NCBI RefSeq assembly: GCF_011067745.1
Contig: NZ_JAAMPJ010000004.1
Coordinates: 558,001-622,000, forward strand
From: Lentzea alba
GTDB taxonomy: Bacteria; Actinomycetota; Actinomycetes; Mycobacteriales; Pseudonocardiaceae
Direction of reading: 5' to 3'
Length of the DNA: 64,000 bases
A program made the translations under genes and the position numbers. This document shows, one piece after another, positions 53,294 to 61,280 of the stretch. Below the pieces are notes generated by a model. It ran no database searches and was not told the DNA's origin. It saw only the letters and a list, made by a program, of their open reading frames with translations. How positions within the stretch are numbered: position 1 is the first letter of the stretch; every line of letters starts with the position of its first letter.

Positions 53294-54183
53294 GAGGTGG
53301 CCAGCTTCATGTCGGCGTTGACCTGGTCGATCTGGGCCTGCGACAAGGGGCCGCGTGGGGGACGGCACGGACCGCCGTAGCGGCCGACGAAGTCCATCGA
53401 GAGCTTGATCGCCTGCACGAACTCGGTGCGCGAGTCCCAGCGGAAGGCGGGCACGAGCCGTTCGTACAACGACCGCGCCTCCTCCAGCTTGCCCGCCAGT
53501 GCCAGGTTGAACAGCTCGGTGCACTCGGCGGGGAACACGTTGGGGTAGCCCGCGAACCAGCCCGTCGCGCCCATCAGCAGGCTCTCCAGCACGACGTCGT
53601 CCGCACCCGCCACGACGGTGAGGTGCGGGGCGGCGGCCTTGATCTCCAGGACGCGCCGGACGTCGCCGGAGAACTCCTTCACGGCCACCACGTGCTCGAT
53701 CTGGCCCAGCTCGGCGATCAGGTCCGGCGTGAGGTCGACCTTGGTGTCGATCGGGTTGTTGTAGACCATGATCGGCAGCCCGGCCTTCGCGACCTCGCGG
53801 AAGTGGTGCACGACCTCGGTCCGGTTGGCCCGGTACATGGTGGGCGGCAGGCACAGCACGCCGTCCGCGCCGTCCTCGGCCGCGAGCTCGGCCCAGTGCC
53901 GGGCCTGGTGCGCGCCGACGCCGTGCGCGCCGATGACCGCGATGCCCTTGTTCTTCACGGCGGCGATGGCGGTCTGGGCGACCTGGCGGCGTTCCGCGTC
54001 GGTCAGCGACGAGTACTCGCCCAGCGAACCGTTGGGGCCCACGCCGCGGCAGCCGTTCTCGACGACCCACTGGCAGTGCTCCGCGAACTTCTCCAGGTCC
54101 GGCCGCAGGCCCGCGGGCGCGCTGGCGTCCTCGGCGTAGGGGAGTGCGGTGGCGACGATGACGCCGTCGAGGCGTTCGGTCAT
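53290..54183 (-). CDS. DapA-family deaminase (probable pyrroline-4-hydroxy-2-carboxylate deaminase)
   Basis: A 297-residue Schiff-base aldolase-fold protein. The lysine that forms the imine is K169 in VVAVKEFSGD, with Y141 in IMVYNNPID as the proton relay and the phosphate-like loop GPNGSLGEYSSL replacing the usual GTTGE. In hydroxyproline catabolism the family member converts the dehydrogenase product to alpha-ketoglutarate semialdehyde and ammonia; the neighbours make that the best reading. The final dehydrogenase to alpha-ketoglutarate is not in this window. Its ATG overlaps the upstream stop, and its stop overlaps the epimerase start (ATGA at both). Confidence 0.82.
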   Translation of the reverse strand: MTERLDGVIVATALPYAEDASAPAGLRPDLEKFAEHCQWVVENGCRGVGPNGSLGEYSSLTDAERRQVAQTAIAAVKNKGIAVIGAHGVGAHQARHWAELAAEDGADGVLCLPPTMYRANRTEVVHHFREVAKAGLPIMVYNNPIDTKVDLTPDLIAELGQIEHVVAVKEFSGDVRRVLEIKAAAPHLTVVAGADDVVLESLLMGATGWFAGYPNVFPAECTELFNLALAGKLEEARSLYERLVPAFRWDSRTEFVQAIKLSMDFVGRYGGPCRPPRGPLSQAQIDQVNADMKLATS

Positions 54184-55385
54184 GACTTTTCCTCCGGGAG
54201 TGCGGCGAGTTCGCCAAGGGGGATCGGGACCGCGATCACGCGGCGCTGGCCGTCGAACGGGACGCCGGTGAGCTCAGCGGCGTTGCGGGCGCAGATGCGG
54301 CCCTGACAGCGGCCCATCGCGACCCGGCTGGTGAGTTTCAGCTCGCGCATGCTCGTCGCCCCGGTGAGGTTCCCGAGGGTGACCTTCTCGCAGCGGCACA
54401 CCGTGGTGTCCTGGTTGAGCCACGTCTGCCAGCCGGGCTGGACCTCGTGCGCCCTGGCCAGCGCTCCGGCGAACAGGCGGCCCCTGCGCACGGCCTCGAC
54501 GGCTTCGCGGGGCGGTTCCTGGTGTGCCGCGGCTGCTCCGGCGATGACGCCCTCGGCCTCGGCCAGGTCCGCGCCGCCGATGCCGGTCACCTCGCCGGCC
54601 GCGTAGACGTTCTCGACCGACGTCCGCTGGTGCTCGTCGACGTCGAGGAAGTCGTTGGTGCGCTGGGCGTCCGGCACCAGATCGGTGCGGGGGAGGAAGC
54701 CGTAGCCGACGCACACCAGGTCGGCGTGCTCGGTGCGGTGGCTGACCGGGCGCCAGTGGCGGTCGAGCTTGGCGACGGTGATGCGGTCGCCGTGCTTGGC
54801 GATCACCGCGGTGCGGGTTTCCAGGTGTGGCAGCACCTTGCGGTAGCTCGCAAGCTCGGCGATCTTGTGCCGGTTGGCGGTGATCGCCTTGGCCTCGCGC
54901 AGCCACCTGGTGGGGGAGGACGCCTCGTAGACGCCGACGAGCGTGGCGCCGAGGTCCCGCAGTGCGGTGGCGACGGGCAGCAGGAACGGGCCGGTGCCCG
55001 TGACGATCACGCGTTCGGCGAGGGTGACGCCCTGCTTGGCGAGCGCCTGGGCGGCGCCCGCGGTGATCACGCCGGGGCCGTCCCAGCCGGGGAACGGCAG
55101 CGGCCGGTCGTAGGCGCCGGTGGCGATGATCAGCGCGTCGAAGCGCAGTTGTGCCGGACCACGCAGGTGCAGTGTGTTGTCCTCGACGAGCCACGCCTCG
55201 GTGTTCTTGAGGTGGGTGACACCGGGGTGGTCGAACCTGGCTCGGCCGCGCAGGTACTGGCCGCCCGCCTCCGGTTCCGAGTCGACCATCGTGACCTCGG
55301 CGCCCGCGTCGGCGGCGGTTCTGGCGGCGGCCATCCCGGCCGGTCCCGCGCCCACGACCACGATCTTTCCGGCACCGTTCTTCAC
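54180..55385 (-). CDS. FAD/NAD(P)-binding oxidoreductase with BFD-like Fe-S site (HcnB/OoxA-like)
   Basis: A 401-residue flavoprotein. The N-terminal dinucleotide fold is IVVVGAGPAGMAAARTAADAGAEV, and the second nucleotide-binding site is ERVIVTGTGPFLLPVA. Near the C-terminus CRCEKVTLG and RCQGRICARN provide four cysteines for a [2Fe-2S] cluster like that of BFD. This is the alpha subunit type of hydrogen cyanide synthase, opine oxidase and the D-hydroxyproline dehydrogenase complex. It starts with GTG 55385 overlapping the stop of the small ferredoxin subunit. Its partners are the 60-residue and 359-residue proteins just upstream. Confidence 0.85.
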   Translation of the reverse strand: MKNGAGKIVVVGAGPAGMAAARTAADAGAEVTMVDSEPEAGGQYLRGRARFDHPGVTHLKNTEAWLVEDNTLHLRGPAQLRFDALIIATGAYDRPLPFPGWDGPGVITAGAAQALAKQGVTLAERVIVTGTGPFLLPVATALRDLGATLVGVYEASSPTRWLREAKAITANRHKIAELASYRKVLPHLETRTAVIAKHGDRITVAKLDRHWRPVSHRTEHADLVCVGYGFLPRTDLVPDAQRTNDFLDVDEHQRTSVENVYAAGEVTGIGGADLAEAEGVIAGAAAAHQEPPREAVEAVRRGRLFAGALARAHEVQPGWQTWLNQDTTVCRCEKVTLGNLTGATSMRELKLTSRVAMGRCQGRICARNAAELTGVPFDGQRRVIAVPIPLGELAALPEEKS

Positions 55386-55564
55386 GGCTTGGTCCTGATC
55401 ACGTCGCCGTCGCGCAGCTGGTGGCGGCACGCGCGGACCTCGGGCACGCCGTTGATCTCGGCGACGCAGCCGAAGCACACGCCGATGCCGCAGAAGAACC
55501 TGCCGGGCAACAGTTCCGCCGCGTGGGCGACCTCGCGCTGCAGGCCGTTGAAGGTCACCTTCAC
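55382..55564 (-). CDS. Small [2Fe-2S] subunit of the D-hydroxyproline dehydrogenase
   Basis: A 60-residue ferredoxin-like subunit. Cysteines at 25, 30, 33 and 46 (RFFCGIGVCFGCVAE and VRACRH) match the plant-type [2Fe-2S] binding pattern CX4CX2C...C. The protein is shorter than usual (about 90 residues in HcnA-like subunits) and lacks part of the N-terminal fold, but the ligands are complete. GTG 55564 overlaps the flavin subunit stop and its TGA overlaps the next GTG. Shortness is why it is easily missed. Confidence 0.78.
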   Translation of the reverse strand: MKVTFNGLQREVAHAAELLPGRFFCGIGVCFGCVAEINGVPEVRACRHQLRDGDVIRTKP

Positions 55565-56640
55565 ACCAACACCTCCGGGCGGTCGACGCGGAACGGGTGG
55601 GGATCGAGCAGCGGAGCCGCGCCGGTGAGCAGGTCGGCGAGCAGTGCTCCGGTGGCCGGGGCGAGACCGACGCCCGCGCCCTCGTGACCGGTGGCGTGCC
55701 ACAGACCGGGTGTGCGGGGGTCCTCGCCGATGATCGGCAGGTGATCCGGGGCGTACGGGCGGAAGCCGCCGTACGCGCGCATGACCGGGACGCCGCTGAG
55801 CATCGGGAACAGTGTGATCGCTTTGCGTGCCAAGGCTTTCAGCACCTTGCTCTCGATCGTGTCGTCGAAGCCCTTGCGCTGGCGGCTCGACCCGATCAGC
55901 ACGGTGCCGGCCTGGGTCGACTCGACGACGCCGGACGTCTGCAGGTCCGCGTCACCGCTCGCGACCGCGCCGACGTAGTCCGCGTCGTAGACCTTGTGCC
56001 GGATCGTGCCGGGGATCGGCGTCGTCACCAGGACCACGCCGCGCCTCGGCAGGACGTTGACACCGAAGCTCCTGGCCCACGGTCCGGTGGCGTTGACGAC
56101 CGCGCCGCAGCTGATCACGCCGTCCTTCGTGGTGACTGAACGGCCGTCCGTTGTGGACACCTCGGCCCGGGTGATCCTGATGCCGCGCAGCAGGGTTCTG
56201 GTGGCTTTGACCGGGTTGAGCTGCGCGTCCTGCAGGTAGTGGACGGCGGCGGTGATCTCCGGGTTGAGGTGCGGTTCCTGCTGGAGGGCCTCCGCGGCGG
56301 TCAGCTCGCAGGCGTCGACGCCCGCCGCTCGTTGCTTCGCGGCGAAGGCGTTGAGGGGCTCGGCCGCGTCCGGTGTCGTGGCGACGACCAGCCCGCCCTT
56401 CTCCTCCCATTCGGCGTCTTCGGCCAGCTCCGGCCAGAGGGTCCTGCTGACCACGGCGAGCTCCAGCTCCGGGCCCGGTTCCTTGTCGCTGACCAGGACG
56501 TTGCCCTCACCGGCCGCGCTGGTGCCCGACGCCGGTCCGTGGCGGTCGACGACGAGAACGTCGAGCCCGCGTGCCTTCAGCGCCTGGGCGCACGCGGCCC
56601 CGATGATGCCCGCGCCCATGACCACGACGTCCGGGTGCAT
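55561..56640 (-). CDS. FAD-dependent oxidoreductase (DAO family, HcnC/OoxB-like)
   Basis: A 359-residue D-amino-acid-oxidase-type flavin subunit. The FAD motif is VVVMGAGIIGAACAQAL at the N-terminus, followed by DRHGPASGTSAAGEGNVLVSD (GxSxxxxG-type). GGFRPYAPDHLPIIGED and GLWHATGHEGAGVGLAPATGALLADLL are the typical C-terminal FAD segments. In the complex it would oxidise cis-4-hydroxy-D-proline to Delta1-pyrroline-4-hydroxy-2-carboxylate. I chose ATG 56640 with GGAGG five bases before it; GTG 56646 would overlap that site. It is the first enzyme gene after the regulator. Confidence 0.88.
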   Translation of the reverse strand: MHPDVVVMGAGIIGAACAQALKARGLDVLVVDRHGPASGTSAAGEGNVLVSDKEPGPELELAVVSRTLWPELAEDAEWEEKGGLVVATTPDAAEPLNAFAAKQRAAGVDACELTAAEALQQEPHLNPEITAAVHYLQDAQLNPVKATRTLLRGIRITRAEVSTTDGRSVTTKDGVISCGAVVNATGPWARSFGVNVLPRRGVVLVTTPIPGTIRHKVYDADYVGAVASGDADLQTSGVVESTQAGTVLIGSSRQRKGFDDTIESKVLKALARKAITLFPMLSGVPVMRAYGGFRPYAPDHLPIIGEDPRTPGLWHATGHEGAGVGLAPATGALLADLLTGAAPLLDPHPFRVDRPEVLV

Positions 56641-56649
56641 CGCCACCTC

Positions 56650-56667
56650 CGTTCAATAGAATGAACG
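56650..56667. promoter_or_regulatory. Palindrome between regulator and hydroxyproline genes
   Basis: CGTTCA (56650-56655), six bases, then TGAACG (56662-56667) form a perfect 6-bp inverted repeat. It lies immediately after the regulator stop (56668-56670) and next to the ribosome site of the flavin subunit. It is a natural operator candidate for the XRE-cupin regulator at the head of the operon; only position and symmetry support it. Confidence 0.55.
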
Positions 56668-57213
56668 TTAGTGCTTCGGATACTCCAGCACCAGTACCGA
56701 GCTGACCTCACCTTCGAGGGTCTCGTACAGGTGTGGGACGGAGCCGGGGAAGCACACGTAGTCGCCCGGCCCGAGCTCGTAGGGCTGCTCGGCCGGCCCG
56801 ACCTTGAGCTGACCGCTGGTGACCAGCACGTGCTCCCTGCCGGGATGACCTTCGCTGGTCTGGGTGGCTCCCGGCCGCACGCGCTGGTCGTAGATCTCGA
56901 TGACGGTGTCCCCGATGTCCATCCGGCGCATCAGCCGCAGGTCGACGGCGTTGCTGCTGAGCACCTCGACGTCGCGGGCCCGGACCAGCACCACGTCCGG
57001 CGCCGTCCGCTCGGTCACCAGCTCGGACACCGGCACGTCCAGAGCGTTCGACAAACTGAACACTGTCTCGATCGTGGGGTTGCCTGACCCGCTCTCCAGC
57101 TGGGACAGCGTGCCCTTGGCGATGGACGACCGCCGCGCGAGCTCCGAAAGGGACAGCCCGCGTTGCTCCCGGAACGCCCTGATGTTGGCGCCAAGCACCT
57201 GACCCGCACTCAT
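56668..57213 (-). CDS. XRE-family regulator with cupin domain
   Basis: A 181-residue one-component regulator. The N-terminal HTH_3 domain (residues 8-62) shows GLSLSELARRSSIAKGTLSQLESGSGNPTIETV, and the C-terminal cupin barrel (about 100-178) shows HPGREHVLVTSGQLKVGP and LGPGDYVCFPGSVPHLYETL. A XRE-cupin of this sort often controls amino-acid or amine catabolism. It lies just upstream of the hydroxyproline genes on the same strand and likely controls them, perhaps also itself. I chose ATG 57213; an ATG at 57231 is possible. The next gene, divergent, starts 31 bases away. Confidence 0.88.
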   Translation of the reverse strand: MSAGQVLGANIRAFREQRGLSLSELARRSSIAKGTLSQLESGSGNPTIETVFSLSNALDVPVSELVTERTAPDVVLVRARDVEVLSSNAVDLRLMRRMDIGDTVIEIYDQRVRPGATQTSEGHPGREHVLVTSGQLKVGPAEQPYELGPGDYVCFPGSVPHLYETLEGEVSSVLVLEYPKH

Positions 57214-57243
57214 AGCCACTGATCGTTGCATAGGCTTGCGCCC

Positions 57244-57630
57244 ATGACTGCGTACACGGAGGCGGAGGGGCAGACCCTCCGCACGGCCGTTTTCGGTGCG
57301 ATGGTGCTGGTGTCCACGGCGGACCCGGGCTCGGTGGACGAGGAGAGCTACGCCGGCATCCGCGCGATGTCCCTGCTCTCGGACGACCTGCGCGCCGTCG
57401 TCGCCGCCGCACCGCCCGCGCTGCCCCAGGGGTCGGCGTCCGATGTGGAGGCAGGCGTCCTGGCCGCCCTGCGCTCGGCCGTCGAGATCATCAACGCCCA
57501 CGAACCGCACGACGTGGCGATCTTCCGCGCCGCCGTGACGGAGATGTGCCGCTCGGTGGCCGGTGCGGACGGCGAGGTGGCCGCGACCGAGAGGGAGATG
57601 GTGACGAGGGTCGTGGAGGCGCTCGCCTGA
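57244..57630 (+). CDS. TerB-like helical protein
   Basis: A 128-residue all-helical protein. The last part FRAAVTEMCRSVAGADGEVAATEREMVTRVVEALA resembles the TerB domain, where ADGEV(x)xxE is a recognisable signature, and the first half AVFGAMVLVSTADPGSVDEESYAGI repeats the same kind of motif (STADPGSVDEES). This is a double TerB-like fold, usually found in tellurium-resistance or stress-linked proteins, with a metal-binding or scaffolding role. Here it stands alone, next to the divergent regulator. Function unknown. Confidence 0.55.
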   Translation: MTAYTEAEGQTLRTAVFGAMVLVSTADPGSVDEESYAGIRAMSLLSDDLRAVVAAAPPALPQGSASDVEAGVLAALRSAVEIINAHEPHDVAIFRAAVTEMCRSVAGADGEVAATEREMVTRVVEALA

Positions 57631-57759
57631 ACGGCAGGCCAGGCCCCGTCCGCCTGTGAGCTGGGGCACGGTCCGTTGACCTCGATCAAGCTGGAGGTTG
57701 GAGGCTCGGCATCAGACGACGATGAACCACATCTCGTGCTGCTGCCCAAGGAGCGAGAA

Positions 57760-58122
57760 TTGAGCGCGGACACCGGTTTCTACTCGATCATCGAGCACGC
57801 TGTCGACGGTCCCGATGTGCAGCGTGCGTTGGTGGACGCGTTCGCGGAGATCCAGGAGCGGTGGGTCCGGTTCTACCCCGGCTACGTGTCGGCGAGGTTC
57901 CACGTGAGCACCGACGGGACGAGGGTCTACAACATCGTGCACTGGGCCGGCGAGGCTGATTACCGGAACTTCGTGGCCAACTCCGACACCGACGGCCGGA
58001 TGGCCGCCATCCAGTCGGCGATGGCCGGTCTCCCCGGCAAGGTCGAGGCCCGTGTCAGCGCGAACCCGACGTACACGGTCGTCCGCGAGATCGGTCCAGG
58101 GCCGCGGCCGAGCGAGTCCTGA
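57760..58122 (+). CDS. Small ABM-like (dimeric alpha/beta barrel) protein
   Basis: A 120-residue protein of the antibiotic-biosynthesis-monooxygenase fold. GFYSIIEHAVDGPDVQRALVDAFAEIQERWVRFYPGYVSARFHVSTDGTRVYNIVHWAGEADYRNF shows strand, helix, YPGYVSARFH strand and HWAG turn of that fold. The start is TTG 57760, with AAGGAG six bases before it; a longer TTG frame from 57676 lacks a ribosome site. It is followed 28 bases later by the DsbA-like protein. The reaction is unknown; anthrone or quinone oxygenases and simple dimers share this fold. Confidence 0.68.
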   Translation: MSADTGFYSIIEHAVDGPDVQRALVDAFAEIQERWVRFYPGYVSARFHVSTDGTRVYNIVHWAGEADYRNFVANSDTDGRMAAIQSAMAGLPGKVEARVSANPTYTVVREIGPGPRPSES

Positions 58123-58150
58123 CAGCCGGTCGTTCGTGCGGGAGACGTCC

Positions 58151-58780
58151 ATGAGAGTCGAAATCTTCGCGGACGTGCTGTGTCCGTGGTGCTTCATCGG
58201 CAAGCGACGCCTCGCCGCCGCCCTGGCACAGGTCGCCGACCGGGACCAGGTGGAGGTGGTGTGGCGCAGCTGGGAACTGGCTCCGGAGCAGGGACGGGTT
58301 CCCGGCCCGACGGCGGCCGAGGCGATGGCGCAGTGGTGGGGAGAACGGGCACCGGCCAGGGTCGCCCACATCCAGGCCGTGGGCTCCGCGGACGGACTGG
58401 AACTCGATCTGCACGCCGCTCGGCCGGTGAGCACCTTCGACGCCCACCGGCTGATCCACCTGGCTGCTGAGCGCGGGCTGGCCGACGCGATGGTGGAGCG
58501 TCTGCTGCGCGGCTACCACACAGAGGGGCTCAACGTGGCCGACCAGGAGGTCCTGGCACGGCTGGGCGTCGAGGCGGGGCTGGACCTCACCGAGGTGCGC
58601 GCGCTCCTGGTCGGCGATGACCATGCCGACAGCGTGCGGGCCGACGAGCGTCGCGCCGCCGAGGTGGGCGTCAGCAGCGTCCCCTCGGTGGTGATCGACG
58701 GCAGGCCGCCGGTCACGGGGGTCCAGCCACCCGCGGAACTGCACCGTCTGATCGAGCGCGCCCTGACCGCCCGGAGCTGA
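58151..58780 (+). CDS. DsbA/FrnE-type thioredoxin-fold oxidoreductase
   Basis: A 209-residue protein of the DSBA (2-hydroxychromene-isomerase/FrnE) family. The N-terminus MRVEIFADVLCPWCFIGKRRL has the CPWC active site at once, followed by the helical insertion with GPTAAEAMAQWW and FDAHRLIHLAAERGLADAMV. The cis-proline region is SVPSVVIDG. No signal peptide, so it works in the cytoplasm. FrnE-like proteins take part in polyketide chemistry or in the oxidative stress response. It shares a strand with the ABM-like gene upstream, which may mean a small redox operon. Converges with the TPR gene. Confidence 0.85.
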   Translation: MRVEIFADVLCPWCFIGKRRLAAALAQVADRDQVEVVWRSWELAPEQGRVPGPTAAEAMAQWWGERAPARVAHIQAVGSADGLELDLHAARPVSTFDAHRLIHLAAERGLADAMVERLLRGYHTEGLNVADQEVLARLGVEAGLDLTEVRALLVGDDHADSVRADERRAAEVGVSSVPSVVIDGRPPVTGVQPPAELHRLIERALTARS

Positions 58781-58788
58781 TGTCGGGG

Positions 58789-60150
58789 TCAGAGGTAGGT
58801 CTGGTACTCGTCGAGCATCCTGCGCAGTGCGTCGGCGATCTCGGCCGGCAACGTGCCCGCGGTCAGCATGTCGTGCACCGGCTGCATCGCGGTCTGCGCG
58901 GTGGTGGCGCGGTGTTCGGGCTGGAACCGCCGCATGCCCTCGCGCAGCGCGTCGAGCGCGTCCGCGGTGTGGCCGGAGAAGGCGAACGTCTCCGCCAGGT
59001 CCAGCCACGCCCAGTCGGCCTTGGGGTTCTTGGTCTTCCAGCCGGCGAGCGGGTTGAGGTCGCGGAAGGTGTTCACGGCCGCGTCGCGTTCGTCGTCGTT
59101 CTCGGCCAGCTGGACGTCCAGGCGGGCGGCGTTGGCCCGGGCGTAGAGGTCGTCCTGGCCGATCTCGCTCGCCTCGCGGTAAGCGTCCCGCGCCTTGCGC
59201 AGTTCGGTGCGGTCGCCGGTGGACCTCGCGATGCGCCGGTGAGCGCCGCCCAGTCCGGAGTACGCCTCGCCGTCCTTGGGGTTCAGCTTCACCGCCTGGC
59301 CCAGGGAGTGGACCGCGTCCTGCAGGTCTTCCTTGCGGCTCTGGGTGATGCCGAGCTCGCGCCAGTAGTCCGCGAGGGCGTCGCCGGACTCCATCCTCGT
59401 CGCGAGACCGAGGTGGTGGGCGGCACCGGAGAGGTCGCCCGCGTCGCGCAGCGCCCGGCCGAGCGCGGCGTGCACGTCCGCCCTCGTGTCGTTCACCTCC
59501 AGCACGCGACGCAGTTTCCGGACGCGTTCGTCGTGCGGGGCGGCCATCGCCTCCTTGAAGAGGTCGTCGCCTCGGGCGTGCATGAGCTGGGTGATCTCGG
59601 TCTTCAGCGCGGCGATCTCGCCGTGCAGGGCGTCGACCTCGGCCTTGGGCCGGGTGACGAGGTCGCTGCCCTGTCGCACCGGGCTGTCCGTGTTCTTCGC
59701 GGTGAGGCCGTGCATGATCATGTTCACGATCGTCTGCCGGGCCGCGTTGAGCTGGCCGTACAGATTGCTGTACTGCACCACGCGGTTGGCGGCGACGTTG
59801 AACCGCACGTCGTGCTCGACGTCCTGGCTGACCAGCACCGTGACGTTGTCGCGCACCGCCCAGCGGACACCGAGTTCGAGGTAGACGTTGGGGTTGGCGC
59901 CGGTGAGGTCCGCGATGTAGATCGGGGCCTCGATGGCCTCCTTGAACATCGTGTGGTGGATGGGACCGGCCGCCTCGCGGTCCTTCTCGATCTGCACCAC
60001 GACCTTGGTGCCCAGCTTGGCCCCGACCGCGTCGGCGATCGGCTGGTACAGGTCTCTCTTGATCTCCTCGATGTCGGTCCACTTCGCGTTGGCGCCGAGC
60101 GTCGTGCCCGGCATCGCGACGAAGATCGTCATCGGCTCGTCGGTGGCCAC
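58789..60150 (-). CDS. Deoxyribosyltransferase/TIR-like sensor with TPR region
   Basis: A 453-residue protein. Residues 8-150 are a Rossmann-like nucleotide domain with FVAMPG at the start and the signature ADLTGANPNVYLELGVRW (80-97), which is the core of nucleoside-deoxyribosyltransferase-like and TIR-like domains; E92 is the candidate catalytic or ligand residue. A coiled segment (165-195) leads to several TPR-like helix pairs, for example ADVHAALGRALRDAGDLSGAA (224-244) and EAYSGLGGAHRRIA (295-308), to the C-terminus. I chose GTG 60150, with GGAGG eight bases before it. It follows the SLATT gene by 17 bases in the same direction. It may sense or cleave a nucleotide. Confidence 0.8.
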   Translation of the reverse strand: MATDEPMTIFVAMPGTTLGANAKWTDIEEIKRDLYQPIADAVGAKLGTKVVVQIEKDREAAGPIHHTMFKEAIEAPIYIADLTGANPNVYLELGVRWAVRDNVTVLVSQDVEHDVRFNVAANRVVQYSNLYGQLNAARQTIVNMIMHGLTAKNTDSPVRQGSDLVTRPKAEVDALHGEIAALKTEITQLMHARGDDLFKEAMAAPHDERVRKLRRVLEVNDTRADVHAALGRALRDAGDLSGAAHHLGLATRMESGDALADYWRELGITQSRKEDLQDAVHSLGQAVKLNPKDGEAYSGLGGAHRRIARSTGDRTELRKARDAYREASEIGQDDLYARANAARLDVQLAENDDERDAAVNTFRDLNPLAGWKTKNPKADWAWLDLAETFAFSGHTADALDALREGMRRFQPEHRATTAQTAMQPVHDMLTAGTLPAEIADALRRMLDEYQTYL

Positions 60151-60167
60151 GGTTCGGTCCTCCAAGA

Positions 60168-61034
60168 TCACGCGGTGCTGGGGCGCGACGCGAGCCACGC
60201 GGTGTGTTCCTTGCTGATCACGGCTTCGGCGTCGGCGACCACGGTCGGCCAGTCGCTCTCAGCCGTGGAGGGGAGGCGCTGGTAGATGTCGGCGAGCTCG
60301 CCGGCGGCCGCGGTGTAGGAGACCTTGAGGTTCTCGAACTGCCTGAGCCCGATCCAGGCCGCGCCGCCCGCCACCGCCGCGGCCATCACGCCGGACAGGT
60401 CGACGTCCCACGCGCCGTTGATGCGCAGGATCGCGAACAGGATCGCGACGAACTCGCCGGCGAACAGCAGGACGCGGGCGATGTTCGCGCGCCTTTCGTT
60501 GCCGGCGGCCTTGTCGCGGTACCACTTCAGCTGGCCGAGCACCCGGTCGTCGCGGTAGACGGCCAGGCGTTCGGCGAACGGCTTGGCGCGCAGCTCGGTC
60601 ATGACCTGGTCGCCGGTGGGGTTGACGCTGGTGAGCAGCAACGTCCTGCGGTGCTCGGCGGCGGCTTCGGAGATGCTCGCCTCGAGGTCCTTGCGGGCGT
60701 TCTGGGCGGTGTCGGGGAACGGGTCGCCCGCGACGGCGTAGCGCCACGCCAGCGACTTCACGCGTTCGGCCACGGCGCGGCCCGCGTTCCACTTGAGCTC
60801 GGGATGCATCACCCACAGCAGGAACTCGGCGAACAGCGCGACGAGGAAGCCGAACAGGGCCACCCAGGCCCAGAAGTCGACGCCACCACCGATCTGCCAC
60901 TTGAACGCACCACCCACCGCGGCGGCCACCGCGCCGAGGAGGCGGATGCGGCTGAGCAGCAGCGTGCTGCGCTGGCCGTTGCGGGAGGCCGCCTCCGCGT
61001 CGTGGTAGAAGCCGGGTAGGTGCTCGTCGTTCAT
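60168..61034 (-). CDS. SLATT/DUF4231-type membrane protein
   Basis: A 288-residue integral membrane protein with two helix pairs: about 31-48 with 54-76, and 186-205 with 212-230. The charged middle part (80-180) and the pattern WYRDKAAGNERRANIARVLLFAG before helix 3 match the SLATT domain (DUF4231 branch), a two-helix effector described for SMODS/SLOG-linked systems, where it is predicted to act as a membrane pore or disruptor. Here the motif occurs twice, giving four helices. ATG 61034 has an AAGGAA site five bases upstream. The nucleotide-domain TPR protein follows 17 bases later, so the pair forms a two-gene unit. Confidence 0.78.
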   Translation of the reverse strand: MNDEHLPGFYHDAEAASRNGQRSTLLLSRIRLLGAVAAAVGGAFKWQIGGGVDFWAWVALFGFLVALFAEFLLWVMHPELKWNAGRAVAERVKSLAWRYAVAGDPFPDTAQNARKDLEASISEAAAEHRRTLLLTSVNPTGDQVMTELRAKPFAERLAVYRDDRVLGQLKWYRDKAAGNERRANIARVLLFAGEFVAILFAILRINGAWDVDLSGVMAAAVAGGAAWIGLRQFENLKVSYTAAAGELADIYQRLPSTAESDWPTVVADAEAVISKEHTAWLASRPSTA

Positions 61035-61280
61035 CCGGTTCCTTCTCTCCTCTTCCGACAACGCTGATCGTGAGCGACCAAACGTGTGTTACCACGCCAC
61101 GGCCCCAGTGGTGACCCCTTCAGCGGCGATGTAGTGGCGTTCACCCGTACGGCCCAGAAGGCGCGGGCTTGACAGATCGGATGAGTCTGATCAACTCACG
61201 CGTAACAAGGGCTTGACCCCCGTTGTTTCGGTTGTAATCATCGGATCTCTCGCCGCCGCCCCGACGAGAATGCGTGGATC

